This document shows positions 32,541 to 42,358 of a stretch of DNA of 64,000 nt, in pieces. A program made the translations under genes and the position numbers. The stretch is from positions 21,554 to 85,553 of the forward strand of contig JAFQWA010000004.1 in the NCBI GenBank assembly GCA_017407705.1. The letters are read 5' to 3'. The notes under the pieces were generated by a model. The model saw nothing but the letters and a program-made list of their open reading frames with translations, was not told the DNA's origin and ran no database searches. This stretch comes from Clostridia bacterium. GTDB taxonomy: Bacteria > Bacillota > Clostridia > Oscillospirales > Acutalibacteraceae. Numbering within the stretch: position 1 is the first letter of the stretch; the number at the start of each line of letters is the position of its first letter.

Positions 32541-33881
32541 ATGAAACGAGTATTATCCTTAATCCTTGCAATGATGTTAGTTTTTGCTTTAGCATCTTGC
32601 ACCGACACCCCCGATACTGATGCAAACGGTACCACAACCACCACCGCTCAGTCGGCTCAGGAAACCACCGCTTTAAACGAAGGTGACGGTGAAACCAATG
32701 CCACCACTCAGGCAGTGGGACAGACTCAAGCTAATAGCAGTATTGCCACAACCACCGCTGTAAAAACCACAGCAGGCGGCAACAATCCTACCACTACCAA
32801 GGCACCCACCACTAAAGTGCCTGTAACCACAAAACCCCAACCCACCACCACAAAGCCTTTGCCTCAGAACGTTGACTATTCAGCAAAGGATTTTGACGTT
32901 AATAAACTTGGCACATCCTTGCGTGTTGTGGGCAGAGCAGTTAATGCTGACAACAAGGTTACCGCTCAGTTTACCGACGGCGGTGTGGAGTTTAACCTTA
33001 TCTGTAAGGGCGACGTTACCATTAAGATCAACTGGACAAGAGGTCCGGGACTTTTGGGCGTTGTTATCAATAACGATGAGCAGAACGTTACCAATTACAA
33101 AATAACTACCTCAACTAAGGAAGTAACCATTGCCAAAGGTCTTAAAGCTGGCAGATACACCTTTAAGGTCATCAAGCTTAACGAGGTAAGCTTGAACACA
33201 TTTAATTTTTTAGGCGTAAAGTTTAACGGAATTTTGGGCGATAAGGCAACCCAGAGAAAAATTAAGATCGAGGCTTACGGCGACTCCATCACCTGCGGAC
33301 TCTGGAATATGCTGGATCAGCACGGTGTTGACGGCTATGAACAGGGCTATTATCAGGACGGTTACAGCACCTACGTGGGCTTTGCCGCAAGAAATTTAGG
33401 AGCTGATTTAAGTGTTGTTGCCCGTTCCGGCTGGGGTCTTATCCACTCACCCTACGGTCTTGGCTACGACGGTGCTATCCCGAAAATTTGGGATCAGATA
33501 TTGCCCTCCACCATTCCCGATTTAAAATGGGATTTTTCAAGCTACGTTCCTGATGTAGTTGTTGTAAACTTGGGTACTAATGATAAGACATCAGGCAAAC
33601 CTACTGCTATGGAAATGTCAAATGAAGTAAAGAGATTTTCCAAAGAACTCCGCTCAAAATATCCTAAATGCGCTATTATCTGGGTAACAGGTATGATGGG
33701 TGATTTCGGCGGCTACACTGCTTCTATGCAGGCTGCTGTTAAACAGCTTAAAGACGATAAGATCAAGTTTGTTTCACTGCCTTATAACACAAGCGGCGGT
33801 CAGTGGCACCCCAATCTTGCAGGTCATAAGGCTGCAGGTGCTGCTTTACAGGCAGAAATAGAAAAAATTCTCGGTTTGTAA
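32541..33881 (+). CDS. SGNH-hydrolase lipoprotein, CE2-like esterase
   Basis: About 446 residues from the ATG at 32541 (AAAAGGAG upstream). Signal peptide with lipobox ALASC, a long Thr-rich linker (residues ~25-115), then a beta-rich domain and an SGNH hydrolase: EAYGDSITCGLWN (Ser), RSGWGLIHSPYG, NLGTNDKTSG and GQWHPNLAGHKAAG (His). The last two domains align with the intracellular paralog at 19294. It is likely an exported deacetylase of plant or host glycans, held at the outer membrane face by a lipid. It begins a probable operon with the two following genes. Confidence 0.88.
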   Translation: MKRVLSLILAMMLVFALASCTDTPDTDANGTTTTTAQSAQETTALNEGDGETNATTQAVGQTQANSSIATTTAVKTTAGGNNPTTTKAPTTKVPVTTKPQPTTTKPLPQNVDYSAKDFDVNKLGTSLRVVGRAVNADNKVTAQFTDGGVEFNLICKGDVTIKINWTRGPGLLGVVINNDEQNVTNYKITTSTKEVTIAKGLKAGRYTFKVIKLNEVSLNTFNFLGVKFNGILGDKATQRKIKIEAYGDSITCGLWNMLDQHGVDGYEQGYYQDGYSTYVGFAARNLGADLSVVARSGWGLIHSPYGLGYDGAIPKIWDQILPSTIPDLKWDFSSYVPDVVVVNLGTNDKTSGKPTAMEMSNEVKRFSKELRSKYPKCAIIWVTGMMGDFGGYTASMQAAVKQLKDDKIKFVSLPYNTSGGQWHPNLAGHKAAGAALQAEIEKILGL

Positions 33882-33897
33882 AAAGAAGGCGTTGTGC

Positions 33898-35277
33898 ATG
33901 TCATATTTGCTGAAAAAAGAAATTCCCGTTGAAGATGGCTACGATATGGTAGTTTGCGGTGGTGGAATGGGCGGTGCTACTGCCGCCATTACCGCCGCAA
34001 GGCTGGGACTTAAGGTTTTAATTGTTGAACACACCGGCTGTTTGGGTGGTATGGGCACATCAGGACTTGTTTGTGCCTTTGACCCTATGGCTGACGGTGA
34101 GAAACCCGTTGTGGGCGGACTTATGCAGGAGATAGTAAAAACTCTGTATGAGCGCAAAAAGCTCGGTCCTGAGATTACCCCTGAGGACTACCTGAAAAAC
34201 TATCTTACCTGGATCCCCTTTGACCCCGAAGCCTTGAAAATATTGCTGGACGAATTGTGTGTAAAAGCAGGGGTTGAGATAAGATATTTCACCCGTGTTA
34301 TTGATGCAGATGCACAAGACGGTAAGGTAAAGGGCGTTGTTATCAATAACGTTGAGGGAACTAAGTATATAGCGGCAAAAACCTTTGTTGACGCTACCGG
34401 TGATGCGGTGTTATCCAAGCTTTGCGGCGCAAAATACCGCGAGGCAGGTGCTGATACTGAGGAAATTATGCCTGCTACCTTAACAGGCTTAATGGCAGGA
34501 ATAGACTGGGAGCAGTTTAACAAAACTCAGTACGCTACCCCTTGTCATGAGCAGATAGAACGTGCCTACAACGACGGCGTTTTATCTCAGTGTGACCGCC
34601 ATTTGGTGGGTATTTTCCGCATCGGCGAAAACACAGGCTATATGAACACAGGCCACATTTTCAATCTAAATTCAGTAAATACCCGCAGTCTGTCTGACGG
34701 TATGATTCAAGGCAGACGTCAGTTAAACGAGTATTTGGAGTTTTACAAGCGCTATCACAAGGGCTTTGACAAGGCTCAGATCGTTGCTACGGGCACACTT
34801 ATGGGTGTTCGTGAGTCACGCAGGATAGTGGGTGAGTATGAGTTGACCGCTGACGACTATTTCGCACGTCGTCAGTTCCCCGATCAGATAGGCGTTTTCA
34901 GTAAATATATTGATATCCACCCCAAAGATACCAGCAAGGAAAGCTACAAAGAATTTTGTGATACAATGGAAGGCAGTAAGCTGAAAAAAGGCGAATGCTA
35001 CGGTATTCCTTACGGCATCACTGTTCCCAAAGGCTTTGAAAATCTGTGGGTATCGGGCAGATGTAATTCATCAGACATTTCCATGCACGGTGCAGTAAGA
35101 GTTATGCCTGCGGCGGCTATGATGGGTCAAGGCGTGGGCACAGCGGCGTATTTATCCATAAAATCAGGCAAGCCTGCAACTAAGATAAACACAGCTAAAC
35201 TGGTAGAATTACTGCGTGAAAACGGTGCTATCTTACCTCAGCAGCAGTTAAGTGAAACTATGACTAAAAACTCGTAA
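33898..35277 (+). CDS. FAD-dependent oxidoreductase
   Basis: About 459 residues from the ATG at 33898 (AGAAGG upstream). The N-terminus YDMVVCGGGMGGATAAITAA is a Rossmann dinucleotide-binding motif (GGGxGG form), followed by VLIVEHTGCLGGMGTSGLV typical of the FAD_oxidored family (PF12831). KTFVDATGDAVLSKLCGA and the C-terminal LWVSGRCNSSDISMHGAVR are further family motifs. Members oxidise diverse small molecules; the substrate is unknown. Located 16 bp after the SGNH lipoprotein and 12 bp before a UroD-like gene, so the three genes probably work together. Confidence 0.87.
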   Translation: MSYLLKKEIPVEDGYDMVVCGGGMGGATAAITAARLGLKVLIVEHTGCLGGMGTSGLVCAFDPMADGEKPVVGGLMQEIVKTLYERKKLGPEITPEDYLKNYLTWIPFDPEALKILLDELCVKAGVEIRYFTRVIDADAQDGKVKGVVINNVEGTKYIAAKTFVDATGDAVLSKLCGAKYREAGADTEEIMPATLTGLMAGIDWEQFNKTQYATPCHEQIERAYNDGVLSQCDRHLVGIFRIGENTGYMNTGHIFNLNSVNTRSLSDGMIQGRRQLNEYLEFYKRYHKGFDKAQIVATGTLMGVRESRRIVGEYELTADDYFARRQFPDQIGVFSKYIDIHPKDTSKESYKEFCDTMEGSKLKKGECYGIPYGITVPKGFENLWVSGRCNSSDISMHGAVRVMPAAAMMGQGVGTAAYLSIKSGKPATKINTAKLVELLRENGAILPQQQLSETMTKNS

Positions 35278-35289
35278 AGGAGTTTTACT

Positions 35290-36345
35290 ATGAACTATAA
35301 AACCAACTGGCAGGAAACAAAACAGCATTTTGATGCCTGGTGGAAAGGCGAAAACGCCGACGGCCCTTTAATGAGGATCAACGTCCGCCGTGATAAGCCG
35401 TTACATGAGTTAGTTAACATTTCCGATGTATCCGATGCATCGGAATGTTATCTTAATGTGGAACGAAAGGCTAATCAAACCAAAAATTATTACGCGGCCT
35501 TCGAGCCTATTGCCGATTCATATCCTAACTTTGATCTAAATATCGGAGCAGGCTCGTTGGCGCTTTATTTGGGTTGTGAGCCTAAATTTACCCCCGAAAC
35601 AGTGTGGTATTTGCCCTGCATTGAGGAATACGGGGATATTGTTCTGGATAAGCAGAACAAGTGGTATAAAAAGCATATTGAAATGTTAAAACAGCAGGTT
35701 AAGCTTATAGAGGGCACCGATATAATGGGTGCTGTGCCCGACATTATCGAGAATATCGACATTTTGTCGGCTATGCGTGATCCTCAGGAGACCTGCTTTG
35801 ACTTATACGATCAGCCCGATGCGGTGAAGAAGGCTATCCGTCAGATAAACGATGCCTATATACCTTGCTACGATGATATGTACAACATTTTAAAGGGTGA
35901 TGACGGGTACGTTGCCTGGAACTGCTTTTCTGTTATGGGCAAAGGCAAAACCGCTAAGGTGCAGTGCGATATGTGTGCTATGCTGTCCAAAGAGCACTTT
36001 GACGAGTTTGTGCTGGACGGACTGCGTCAGCAGACAGCCCAGCTTGATAACGCAATTTATCATCTTGACGGTGAGGAGTGCTTTCAGCATTTGCCTTCGC
36101 TGTTATCCATTGAAGGCATAAAGGCCATTCAGTGGACCCCAGGTGACGGCAGTGAGCAGGGTGGCAGTGAGCACTGGTTCCCCTTATACGATAAAATCCG
36201 TGAGGCAGGAAAGAGCTTGTGGATAGAGATTCCTCAGCGTGAGCTTATTGAGCCTCAGATAGATAATATTATCAAACGCTACGGCTCAAAGGGTATTTAC
36301 TTTGTGTTGCCTGAGCTAGATAGAGAGTTGCTCAGCATTTGTTAA
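35290..36345 (+). CDS. UroD/MetE-like superfamily protein of unknown function
   Basis: A 351-residue protein with RBS AAAGGAG. Sequence features such as FDAWWKGENADGPLMRI, PDIIENIDILSAM and LDGEECFQHLPSLLSIEGIK suggest the uroporphyrinogen decarboxylase / cobalamin-independent methionine synthase type of TIM barrel, which includes corrinoid-protein methyltransferases. I cannot name a reaction. Its close linkage to an FAD oxidoreductase and an exported esterase suggests demethylation or conversion of a plant-derived compound, but that is inference. No corrinoid-binding protein is adjacent. Confidence 0.65.
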   Translation: MNYKTNWQETKQHFDAWWKGENADGPLMRINVRRDKPLHELVNISDVSDASECYLNVERKANQTKNYYAAFEPIADSYPNFDLNIGAGSLALYLGCEPKFTPETVWYLPCIEEYGDIVLDKQNKWYKKHIEMLKQQVKLIEGTDIMGAVPDIIENIDILSAMRDPQETCFDLYDQPDAVKKAIRQINDAYIPCYDDMYNILKGDDGYVAWNCFSVMGKGKTAKVQCDMCAMLSKEHFDEFVLDGLRQQTAQLDNAIYHLDGEECFQHLPSLLSIEGIKAIQWTPGDGSEQGGSEHWFPLYDKIREAGKSLWIEIPQRELIEPQIDNIIKRYGSKGIYFVLPELDRELLSIC

Positions 36346-36485
36346 AACGCAGAGAGGCTGAGTGGAGAAAATAATTCTCAAAAATCTGTACTGTTAACAA
36401 AATATTCTTTTATTTTGCCTTAAAGTATGATAAAATCAAAATAATATACAAGCTATTACACAACCGAAAGGAAGTTTTTACTAAT

Positions 36486-39230
36486 ATGGGAATCAGAGAA
36501 TTGCTGTTAGGCTCATACAGTAAGCGTCAGCTTAAAAGAATTGAGCCTATAAAACAGGCTGTTCTTAATTTAGAGAGCAAGTTTAAAGAATATACTGATG
36601 ATGAGCTTCGTGCTATGACTCAGAATTTCAAAGACAGATTGCAGACCGGTGAGACCTTAGACGATATTTTGCCTGAGGCTTTTGCTGTTTGCCGTGAGGC
36701 GGCAGACCGTGTTTTAGGTATGCGACCCTACCCCGTACAGATAGTGGGTGGTATCGTTTTGCATCAGGGCAGAATTGCCGAGATGAGAACAGGTGAAGGT
36801 AAGACCTTAGTGGCTACTCTGCCTGCTTATCTTAACGCCTTAAAGGGTGAAGGTGTGCATATCGTTACCGTTAACGATTACCTTGCTAAGCGTGACTCAG
36901 AGTGGATGGGCAAGCTTTACAGATTTTTGGGACTTAAAGTGGGTCTTATAATCCACGGCCTTGATAACGACCAGCGTAAAAAGGCATATGAAGCAGACAT
37001 TACTTACTGCACCAACAACGAGCTGGGCTTTGACTATCTGCGTGATAATATGGTTACTTATAAGGAGCAGCGTGTTCAGCGTGGACACAGCTTTGCTATT
37101 GTGGATGAGGTGGACTCTATCCTTATCGACGAGGCAAGAACTCCTCTTATTATTTCAGGTCAGGGTGAAAAGTCCACCGAGCTTTATACTCAGGCAAACC
37201 GCTTTGCAAAGGGCCTTAGAATGATCAAGGTCAGACAGCTTGACGATAAAGTGGATACCGACGATCAGCAGGAAGACGGCGACTATATCGTTGATGAAAA
37301 GGCAAGAACCGCCACTTTAACTGCTAACGGAGTTAAAAAAGCAGAGGAATTTTTCAACCTTGAAAATCTTAACGATCCCGATAACATCACCATTTCTCAC
37401 CACATCAATCAGGCTATTAAAGCCCACGGTATTATGCACCGTGACATTGACTATGTGGTTAAAGACGGCGAGGTTATCATTGTTGACGAGTTTACCGGCC
37501 GTTTGATGTTTGGCCGTCGTTATAACGAGGGCTTGCATCAGGCTATTGAAGCAAAAGAGGGCGTTAAGGTTGCCCACGAGTCAAAGACTTTGGCAACCAT
37601 CACCTTCCAGAACTTCTTCCGTTTGTATAACAAGCTGTCGGGTATGACAGGTACCGCTATGACCGAGTCACAGGAGTTTTCCGAAATTTACCGACTGGAC
37701 GTTGTTGAAATCCCCACCAACCGACCTTTGGCACGTGAAGACCTTCAGGACGTGGTTTACAAAACCGAAAACGGTAAATTCAACGCAGTTGTTGCGGATA
37801 TCATCCTGCGTCATCAAAAGGGTCAGCCCGTTTTGGTGGGTACTGTGTCTATTGAAAAGTCCGAGCAGTTGTCGGCACTGCTCAAAAAGCGTGGCGTAAA
37901 GCACAATGTTCTCAATGCGAAAAACCACGAAAAAGAGGCTGAAATCATCGCTCAGGCAGGTAAGCTTGGCGCCGTTACCATTGCCACTAACATGGCAGGT
38001 CGAGGCACCGATATTATGCTGGGCGGTAACGCTGAATATATGGCAAAGGCTCAGATGAGAAAGCAGGAATTTACCGAGGAGCTTATTGCGGAAGCCACAG
38101 GCTTTGCCGAAACCGATAATGAGGAGATCTTAAACGCCCGTAAGGTATTTACTGAGCTGAATTCTCAGTTTAAAGAAGAAATTGCTCCCGAAGCAGAGCA
38201 GGTGCGTCAGGCAGGCGGACTTTGTATTATCGGTACCGAGCGTCACGAATCCCGCCGTATTGATAATCAGCTCAGAGGCCGTGCAGGTCGTCAGGGTGAC
38301 CCCGGTAGCAGTAGATTTTACATCTCATTGGAAGATGATTTGATGCGTTTGTTCGGTGGTGAACGTCTTTACAACATGATGGAAACCTTGAACGTTGACG
38401 AAAACACCCCTCTTGAGATGCAGATGCTGTCAAAATCCATTGAAACTGCTCAGCAGAGAATTGAGCTGCGTAACTTCGGTATGCGTAAAAACGTTCTGGA
38501 TTTTGACGACGTTATGAACGCTCAGAGAACTCTTATCTACGATCAGCGTAACCGTGTTTTGGACGGTGACGATCTAAGATCTACCATTTTGGGTATGATG
38601 AAGGAAACCGTGAAAACCGCTTGTGATAAGTATTTGTCCGCTGATCTGCCTGAGGAATGGAACCTTGTTGGTCTTAAGGAATATATGTCCTCTTGGATCA
38701 ACATCGGCGATGTCTTAGACTTTTCCACCGATGACCTTAACACTGTGGATAAAGAGTCGGTTGCCGATACTCTTTGCGATATAGTCGATGAAAAACACGC
38801 TGCCCGTGAGCAGGAGTTCGGTGAGGACCTGATGCGTGAGATCGAGCGTGTGGTATTGCTACGTAGCGTTGATAGTCACTGGATGGATCACATTGATGCT
38901 ATGGACGAGCTGAGAAGCGGTATTTATCTCCGTTCCTACGGTCAGCACGATCCCGTTGTGGAATACCGCAACGAGGGTTATGATATGTTTAATGCAATGA
39001 CCGAGTCTATCCGTGAGGAAACCACCAAAATGGTGCTTAATGTAAGAATTCGCAGAGAAGAGGACGTTAAGCGTGAGCAGGTGGCGAAGGTGACAAGTGA
39101 GGGTGCCGGCGGTGACGGTTCGGTGAAAAAGGAGCCTATCAAAAAGGGAAAGAAGATCGGCAGAAACGATCCTTGTCCTTGCGGCAGCGGTAAAAAATAT
39201 AAAAAGTGCTGCGGCGCTAATGAAGAATAA
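36486..39230 (+). CDS. secA: Preprotein translocase ATPase SecA
   Basis: A 914-residue motor protein for Sec export. NBD1 has [11 protein letters not shown] and Walker [11 protein letters not shown] with [12 protein letters not shown] and [20 protein letters not shown]; the preprotein cross-linking region and NBD2 ([35 protein letters not shown]) follow. The last 20 residues carry the zinc-binding motif [13 protein letters not shown] for SecB or ribosome contact. Start supported by GAAAGGAAG. It is monocistronic: a promoter region lies upstream and a terminator follows; prfB is not next to it. Confidence 0.98.
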   Translation: MGIRELLLGSYSKRQLKRIEPIKQAVLNLESKFKEYTDDELRAMTQNFKDRLQTGETLDDILPEAFAVCREAADRVLGMRPYPVQIVGGIVLHQGRIAEMRTGEGKTLVATLPAYLNALKGEGVHIVTVNDYLAKRDSEWMGKLYRFLGLKVGLIIHGLDNDQRKKAYEADITYCTNNELGFDYLRDNMVTYKEQRVQRGHSFAIVDEVDSILIDEARTPLIISGQGEKSTELYTQANRFAKGLRMIKVRQLDDKVDTDDQQEDGDYIVDEKARTATLTANGVKKAEEFFNLENLNDPDNITISHHINQAIKAHGIMHRDIDYVVKDGEVIIVDEFTGRLMFGRRYNEGLHQAIEAKEGVKVAHESKTLATITFQNFFRLYNKLSGMTGTAMTESQEFSEIYRLDVVEIPTNRPLAREDLQDVVYKTENGKFNAVVADIILRHQKGQPVLVGTVSIEKSEQLSALLKKRGVKHNVLNAKNHEKEAEIIAQAGKLGAVTIATNMAGRGTDIMLGGNAEYMAKAQMRKQEFTEELIAEATGFAETDNEEILNARKVFTELNSQFKEEIAPEAEQVRQAGGLCIIGTERHESRRIDNQLRGRAGRQGDPGSSRFYISLEDDLMRLFGGERLYNMMETLNVDENTPLEMQMLSKSIETAQQRIELRNFGMRKNVLDFDDVMNAQRTLIYDQRNRVLDGDDLRSTILGMMKETVKTACDKYLSADLPEEWNLVGLKEYMSSWINIGDVLDFSTDDLNTVDKESVADTLCDIVDEKHAAREQEFGEDLMREIERVVLLRSVDSHWMDHIDAMDELRSGIYLRSYGQHDPVVEYRNEGYDMFNAMTESIREETTKMVLNVRIRREEDVKREQVAKVTSEGAGGDGSVKKEPIKKGKKIGRNDPCPCGSGKKYKKCCGANEE

Positions 39231-39232
39231 AT

Positions 39233-39267
39233 AAAAATCCACTCCTATATAGGGGTGGATTTTTTGA
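39233..39267 (+). terminator. Rho-independent terminator after secA
   Basis: AAAAATCCACTCC pairs with GGGGTGGATTTTT around TATATA. Confidence 0.92.
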
Positions 39268-39296
39268 TGTTAACATATTGTTTTTGGAATTTTTTC

Positions 39297-39447
39297 TTTC
39301 CGCTCACGTTAGCTAAGGCGCCCCTTTTCTTTATGCGAAGAAAAGGGGAAAAGACGCAGCAAGGGAAAACCCTTTAGAAGTGGGTTTTCCCTTTGCAATC
39401 CCTTTCCCGAATGGCTCAAGGGCTCGCGGCTTTAAGAATCCCCAGTT
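39297..39447 (-). repeat. Interspersed ~150-bp repeat, copy 2 (inverted to copy 1)
   Basis: Reverse complement of 1966-2118, with the core (from GGCGCCCC near 39318 to ATCCCC near 39443) nearly identical. It keeps the two long stems seen in copy 1. The space between secA and the alcohol dehydrogenase (about 300 bp) contains only this and the flanking terminators. Confidence 0.85.
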
Positions 39448-39488
39448 AGTCTATAGGTAATCCATGTAAATTGTCATATTGTATAAAC

Positions 39489-39522
39489 AAAAACAAGAAA
39501 GGGTGAGAATTTATTCTCACCC
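39489..39522 (-). terminator. Terminator after the alcohol dehydrogenase gene
   Basis: GGGTGAGAAT and ATTCTCACCC are exact inverted repeats; the minus strand continues TTTCTTGTTTTTG. Confidence 0.85.
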
Positions 39523-39530
39523 TACTTTTC

Positions 39531-40517
39531 CTATTCGCAAATGACTGCGCCTTTTATGAAATTGTCGGTGTGCTGCTCCATATCGTAGTTTGCTTTATCA
39601 AACTCTTCCATTGTATAAATATGACGGGTGGTGCCGGTAAACTTCCAAATTCCCTTGGAAATAAGGTCCAGCGCACGACGGCACAAATCTGCCTCAAACT
39701 CAATTCTGCGTTCGTGACAGTTTATCATATCAATGGCTTTCATATTCCACAACTGAAAATCCACTGTTCTGGGACCGTCGTTATGATAACCGCCGATACC
39801 CAATCTGCCGTGGGGAACCACCATATCTGCCGCCAATTTTAAACCGTCGGGGGTGCCGGTGAATTCCATAACGTTCTGGAATCCGGTGTTAAAAATATCG
39901 GTTTTATGACCATCACGCTTTAAGTCGGGAGCATCCCAGGTGCTCCAATTCAAATAGCGGTCACGGGTAAGCTCTTCAGGATGCAAGGCTGTGGTAGCAC
40001 CAAAACGCAGTGCGTTCTCCAGTGCCTCATCACGCTTATCCACAGCAACGATGTTGTTGTAGCCCAAAGCGCGGAACATTGAGATCATACCAAGTCCCAT
40101 ATAGCCTGAGCCCACAACAGCGATCTCATCGCCGAAAATACGGGGCATCATACGGGTACCAACGCTCATCAGACAGCCCAACGGCTCCACGATAGCGTCT
40201 TCATCCTTAATGTTTTCGGGAATGTGCATAGTTTTTGATGGCTCCATAACGATATACTCACGGTAAGCGCCGCCGCCAAGTCCCGTTACTCTGTCGCCAA
40301 CAGAAAAGCCTTTAACATTTCTGCCTACCTCAGCCACATAGCCCATAGACTCGTGACCGAACTCGTCACCGGGCTTTGCCACCGACCAGGGGTACCACTC
40401 CGAATGACACATACCTGTGTATTTTACCTTAACAAGCAGCTGATCGTCGTTAATTTTGGGGATATCCACCTCAACCACTTTACTCTGCTTAGGGCCTACC
40501 ATAACTATTTTCTTCAT
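39531..40517 (-). CDS. Zinc-dependent alcohol/polyol dehydrogenase family protein (MDR)
   Basis: A 328-residue medium-chain dehydrogenase. YTGMCHSEWYPW and the downstream GDEFGHESMGYVAEVG supply the catalytic zinc ligands (Cys, His-Glu), VEPLGCLMSVG follows, and AVVGSGYMGLGMISMFRALG is the NAD(P)-binding Rossmann motif. The four-cysteine structural zinc lobe of classical ADH is missing, and the protein is shorter than most family members. It probably oxidises a sugar alcohol or related polyol. It follows the MATE gene by 25 bp in one operon. Confidence 0.88.
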   Translation of the reverse strand: MKKIVMVGPKQSKVVEVDIPKINDDQLLVKVKYTGMCHSEWYPWSVAKPGDEFGHESMGYVAEVGRNVKGFSVGDRVTGLGGGAYREYIVMEPSKTMHIPENIKDEDAIVEPLGCLMSVGTRMMPRIFGDEIAVVGSGYMGLGMISMFRALGYNNIVAVDKRDEALENALRFGATTALHPEELTRDRYLNWSTWDAPDLKRDGHKTDIFNTGFQNVMEFTGTPDGLKLAADMVVPHGRLGIGGYHNDGPRTVDFQLWNMKAIDMINCHERRIEFEADLCRRALDLISKGIWKFTGTTRHIYTMEEFDKANYDMEQHTDNFIKGAVICE

Positions 40518-40542
40518 AAAATCATTCCTCTCAACGAAAGTT

Positions 40543-41916
40543 TTATTTTACGGATGATATCTTCTTCATCCATTTTTTACTTCTTAAGCGGAAATAACAC
40601 CATACACATTTTATGATCTGGTCGATCTTCAGCATAGTGTAGATCCAGAAAGGGGGCCAGTGGAAAACCAGACCTGCCAATGCGCCCAAGGGCACCGATG
40701 CTATCCACAAAAACAGAATGTCACCAACCATAAGGAATTTAGTGTCGCCTCCTGCACGGAGCACACCTTTGGTAAGGATAGAGTTCATTGCCTGGAAAAT
40801 GATTATAAAGCTAATGGAGTTCATCAGCTCGTTAGCAATAAGCTTAGTCTCAGCCGACACCTGATAGTAGCTGATAATAGGTCCTTTAAGCAGCATAATC
40901 ACTGCCGCCGCAAAAATGCCCAGTACAAAGCCCAGTCCTAAGAAGGTGTAGCCCTGACGCTGCGCTTTTTTAAAGTCGCCTTTACCCATAGTGTGACCGG
41001 TGATGATGGCACTGGCGTTGGATATACCTTGTGTCAACACCGAGCTTAGCTGCTGCATTATCATAGTCACTGAATTAGCCGCCACGAAGGTCTCGCCGAT
41101 TCTGCCCATTATCATTGCCACTGAGTTGTTGCCCAGCGCCAACAATGCGTCACTGATTAAAACGGGAATACTGATTTTTATGTACTCGTTCAAAAGATTT
41201 CTGCATTTTATAAACAAATCTCTAAAGCGGTACTGAATACGGTCATCTCTGAAAAAGAAATAGCCGCAGATAAACAAAAGCTCAAATATTCTTGCAATAA
41301 GAGTGCCCAGAGCCGCACCTGCTATCTCCATTCGGGGAGCGCCCAGTTTTCCGAAAATAAATACCCAGTTAAAGAAAACGTTTATAAAAAATGCGGCAAT
41401 AGAGCTTATCAGAGGCAGCTTAGTCTGGCCAACGCTTCGAAGCACGATAGTGCAGGTAAGAGATAGTCCCATACAGAAATAGGTTGGGGTTATCCACCTA
41501 AGATATGTAGTGCCGTAGGATATTATATGCGCCTCAGATGTATAGATCTTCATTATAAGCTGAGGGCTGATTACAGTGGCAAGGGTGAACAGGCTTGCGA
41601 ATATAACACACAAGCGCAGCATAATAGTAACTGCTTGTTTTAAGCCCTTAAAGTCCTCCATACCCCAAAAACGTGAGGTAAGCACCGAGGCACCCATACC
41701 GATACCCATACAGCATATCTGAAAAATATTGATAAACTGGGTTGCCAGTGATGATGCAGAAAGCTGAGCATCACCCATACTGCTGAGCATTACTGTGTCC
41801 ATCAGGTTTATTCCCACGGTAATAAGCTGCTGCAGTGAGATGGGAATAGCAATTTTTGCTATCTGACTGTAAAACTGCTTATCTCCCAAATAACTTTTTA
41901 AAACCGATTTTTCCAT
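40543..41916 (-). CDS. MATE-family efflux transporter
   Basis: About 457 residues from the ATG at 41916, six bases after AAGGTG. Twelve predicted membrane helices in two homologous halves. Typical MATE features: IAIPISLQQLITVGINLMDT at the first helix, AATQFINIFQICCMGIGMG-like second helix, and RSVGQTKLPLISS. MATE proteins export cationic drugs or metabolites with Na+ or H+. Linked to the downstream alcohol dehydrogenase; a shared pathway is possible but not shown. Confidence 0.92.
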   Translation of the reverse strand: MEKSVLKSYLGDKQFYSQIAKIAIPISLQQLITVGINLMDTVMLSSMGDAQLSASSLATQFINIFQICCMGIGMGASVLTSRFWGMEDFKGLKQAVTIMLRLCVIFASLFTLATVISPQLIMKIYTSEAHIISYGTTYLRWITPTYFCMGLSLTCTIVLRSVGQTKLPLISSIAAFFINVFFNWVFIFGKLGAPRMEIAGAALGTLIARIFELLFICGYFFFRDDRIQYRFRDLFIKCRNLLNEYIKISIPVLISDALLALGNNSVAMIMGRIGETFVAANSVTMIMQQLSSVLTQGISNASAIITGHTMGKGDFKKAQRQGYTFLGLGFVLGIFAAAVIMLLKGPIISYYQVSAETKLIANELMNSISFIIIFQAMNSILTKGVLRAGGDTKFLMVGDILFLWIASVPLGALAGLVFHWPPFWIYTMLKIDQIIKCVWCYFRLRSKKWMKKISSVK

Positions 41917-41989
41917 ACACACACCTTACTTTATATAACATAAATATTATATCACTTTATTTTTAAATTTCAAGAATAGCATTTGATAC

Positions 41990-42109
41990 TATAATAAAAG
42001 AGAGGGGCTATGTATTGTACTCTAAAGGAAAGTTTTTAAATTCAACAGAATACAGTACCTACCGACACCAAAAAGACGAAGAGCTATCAAAGCTCTTCGT
42101 CTTTTTTTC
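41990..42109 (+). ncRNA. Candidate small RNA of about 110 nt
   Basis: A TATAAT at 41990-41995 (with only a weak -35) is followed by about 75 bp without an ORF and then a perfect 15-bp terminator (42071-42109). Within it, GTATTGTACTCT (42012-42023) pairs with AGAATACAGTAC (42047-42058) with one wobble and one mismatch, leaving a purine-rich loop with AAAGGAAAG. No known RNA family is recognised. The short transcript with its own promoter-like and terminator signals suggests a small RNA, but the evidence is limited. Confidence 0.4.
42071..42109 (+). terminator. Perfect 15-bp Rho-independent terminator
   Basis: AAAAGACGAAGAGCT and AGCTCTTCGTCTTTT around ATCAA, followed by TTT. There is no gene on the plus strand before it, and it is downstream of nothing on the minus strand except the hairpin array, so it probably ends the candidate small RNA. 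Confidence 0.9.
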
Positions 42110-42123
42110 TTTATAAGCACTGC

Positions 42124-42341
42124 ATTTGTGGACACAAATACATATTGATGAATTGACGGCAAGCCGTCATGAATTGAAGCCTTATGGCTTCATGATTTGA
42201 AATCTAAGGATTTCATGAATTTAATTGCCCTATTTTGTCATGCCGCAGGCAATTCATGCACTAAAAGTGCAATTTATGGCGCGAGCCAATTCACGCCCGT
42301 AAGGGCAATTCATTGCGTAGTGTCCTTAAGGGCACTACGCA
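42124..42341. repeat. Hairpin array B (ATTCAT/ATGAAT-linked mini-palindromes)
   Basis: Nine short hairpins of unrelated sequence in a row: 42124-42139, 42154-42169, 42175-42192, 42198-42215, 42223-42254, 42257-42271, 42277-42288, 42295-42306 and 42314-42341. Most loops are 2-4 bases (AA, TTAT, TAAG, AAA, GCGA, GTAA, TTAA). Linkers contain ATGAATT, ATGATTTGA or AATTCAT. The array begins 18 bp past the stop of the mal operon. It resembles array A in build but has a different linker. Confidence 0.75.
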
Positions 42342-42358
42342 TACCCCTCTCTTTTTAT

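Noticed and set aside
42124..42341. CRISPR array
   Set aside because: Hairpins differ in sequence while linkers are constant and only 7-10 bases long; there are no ~30-bp direct repeats, uniform spacers or cas genes.
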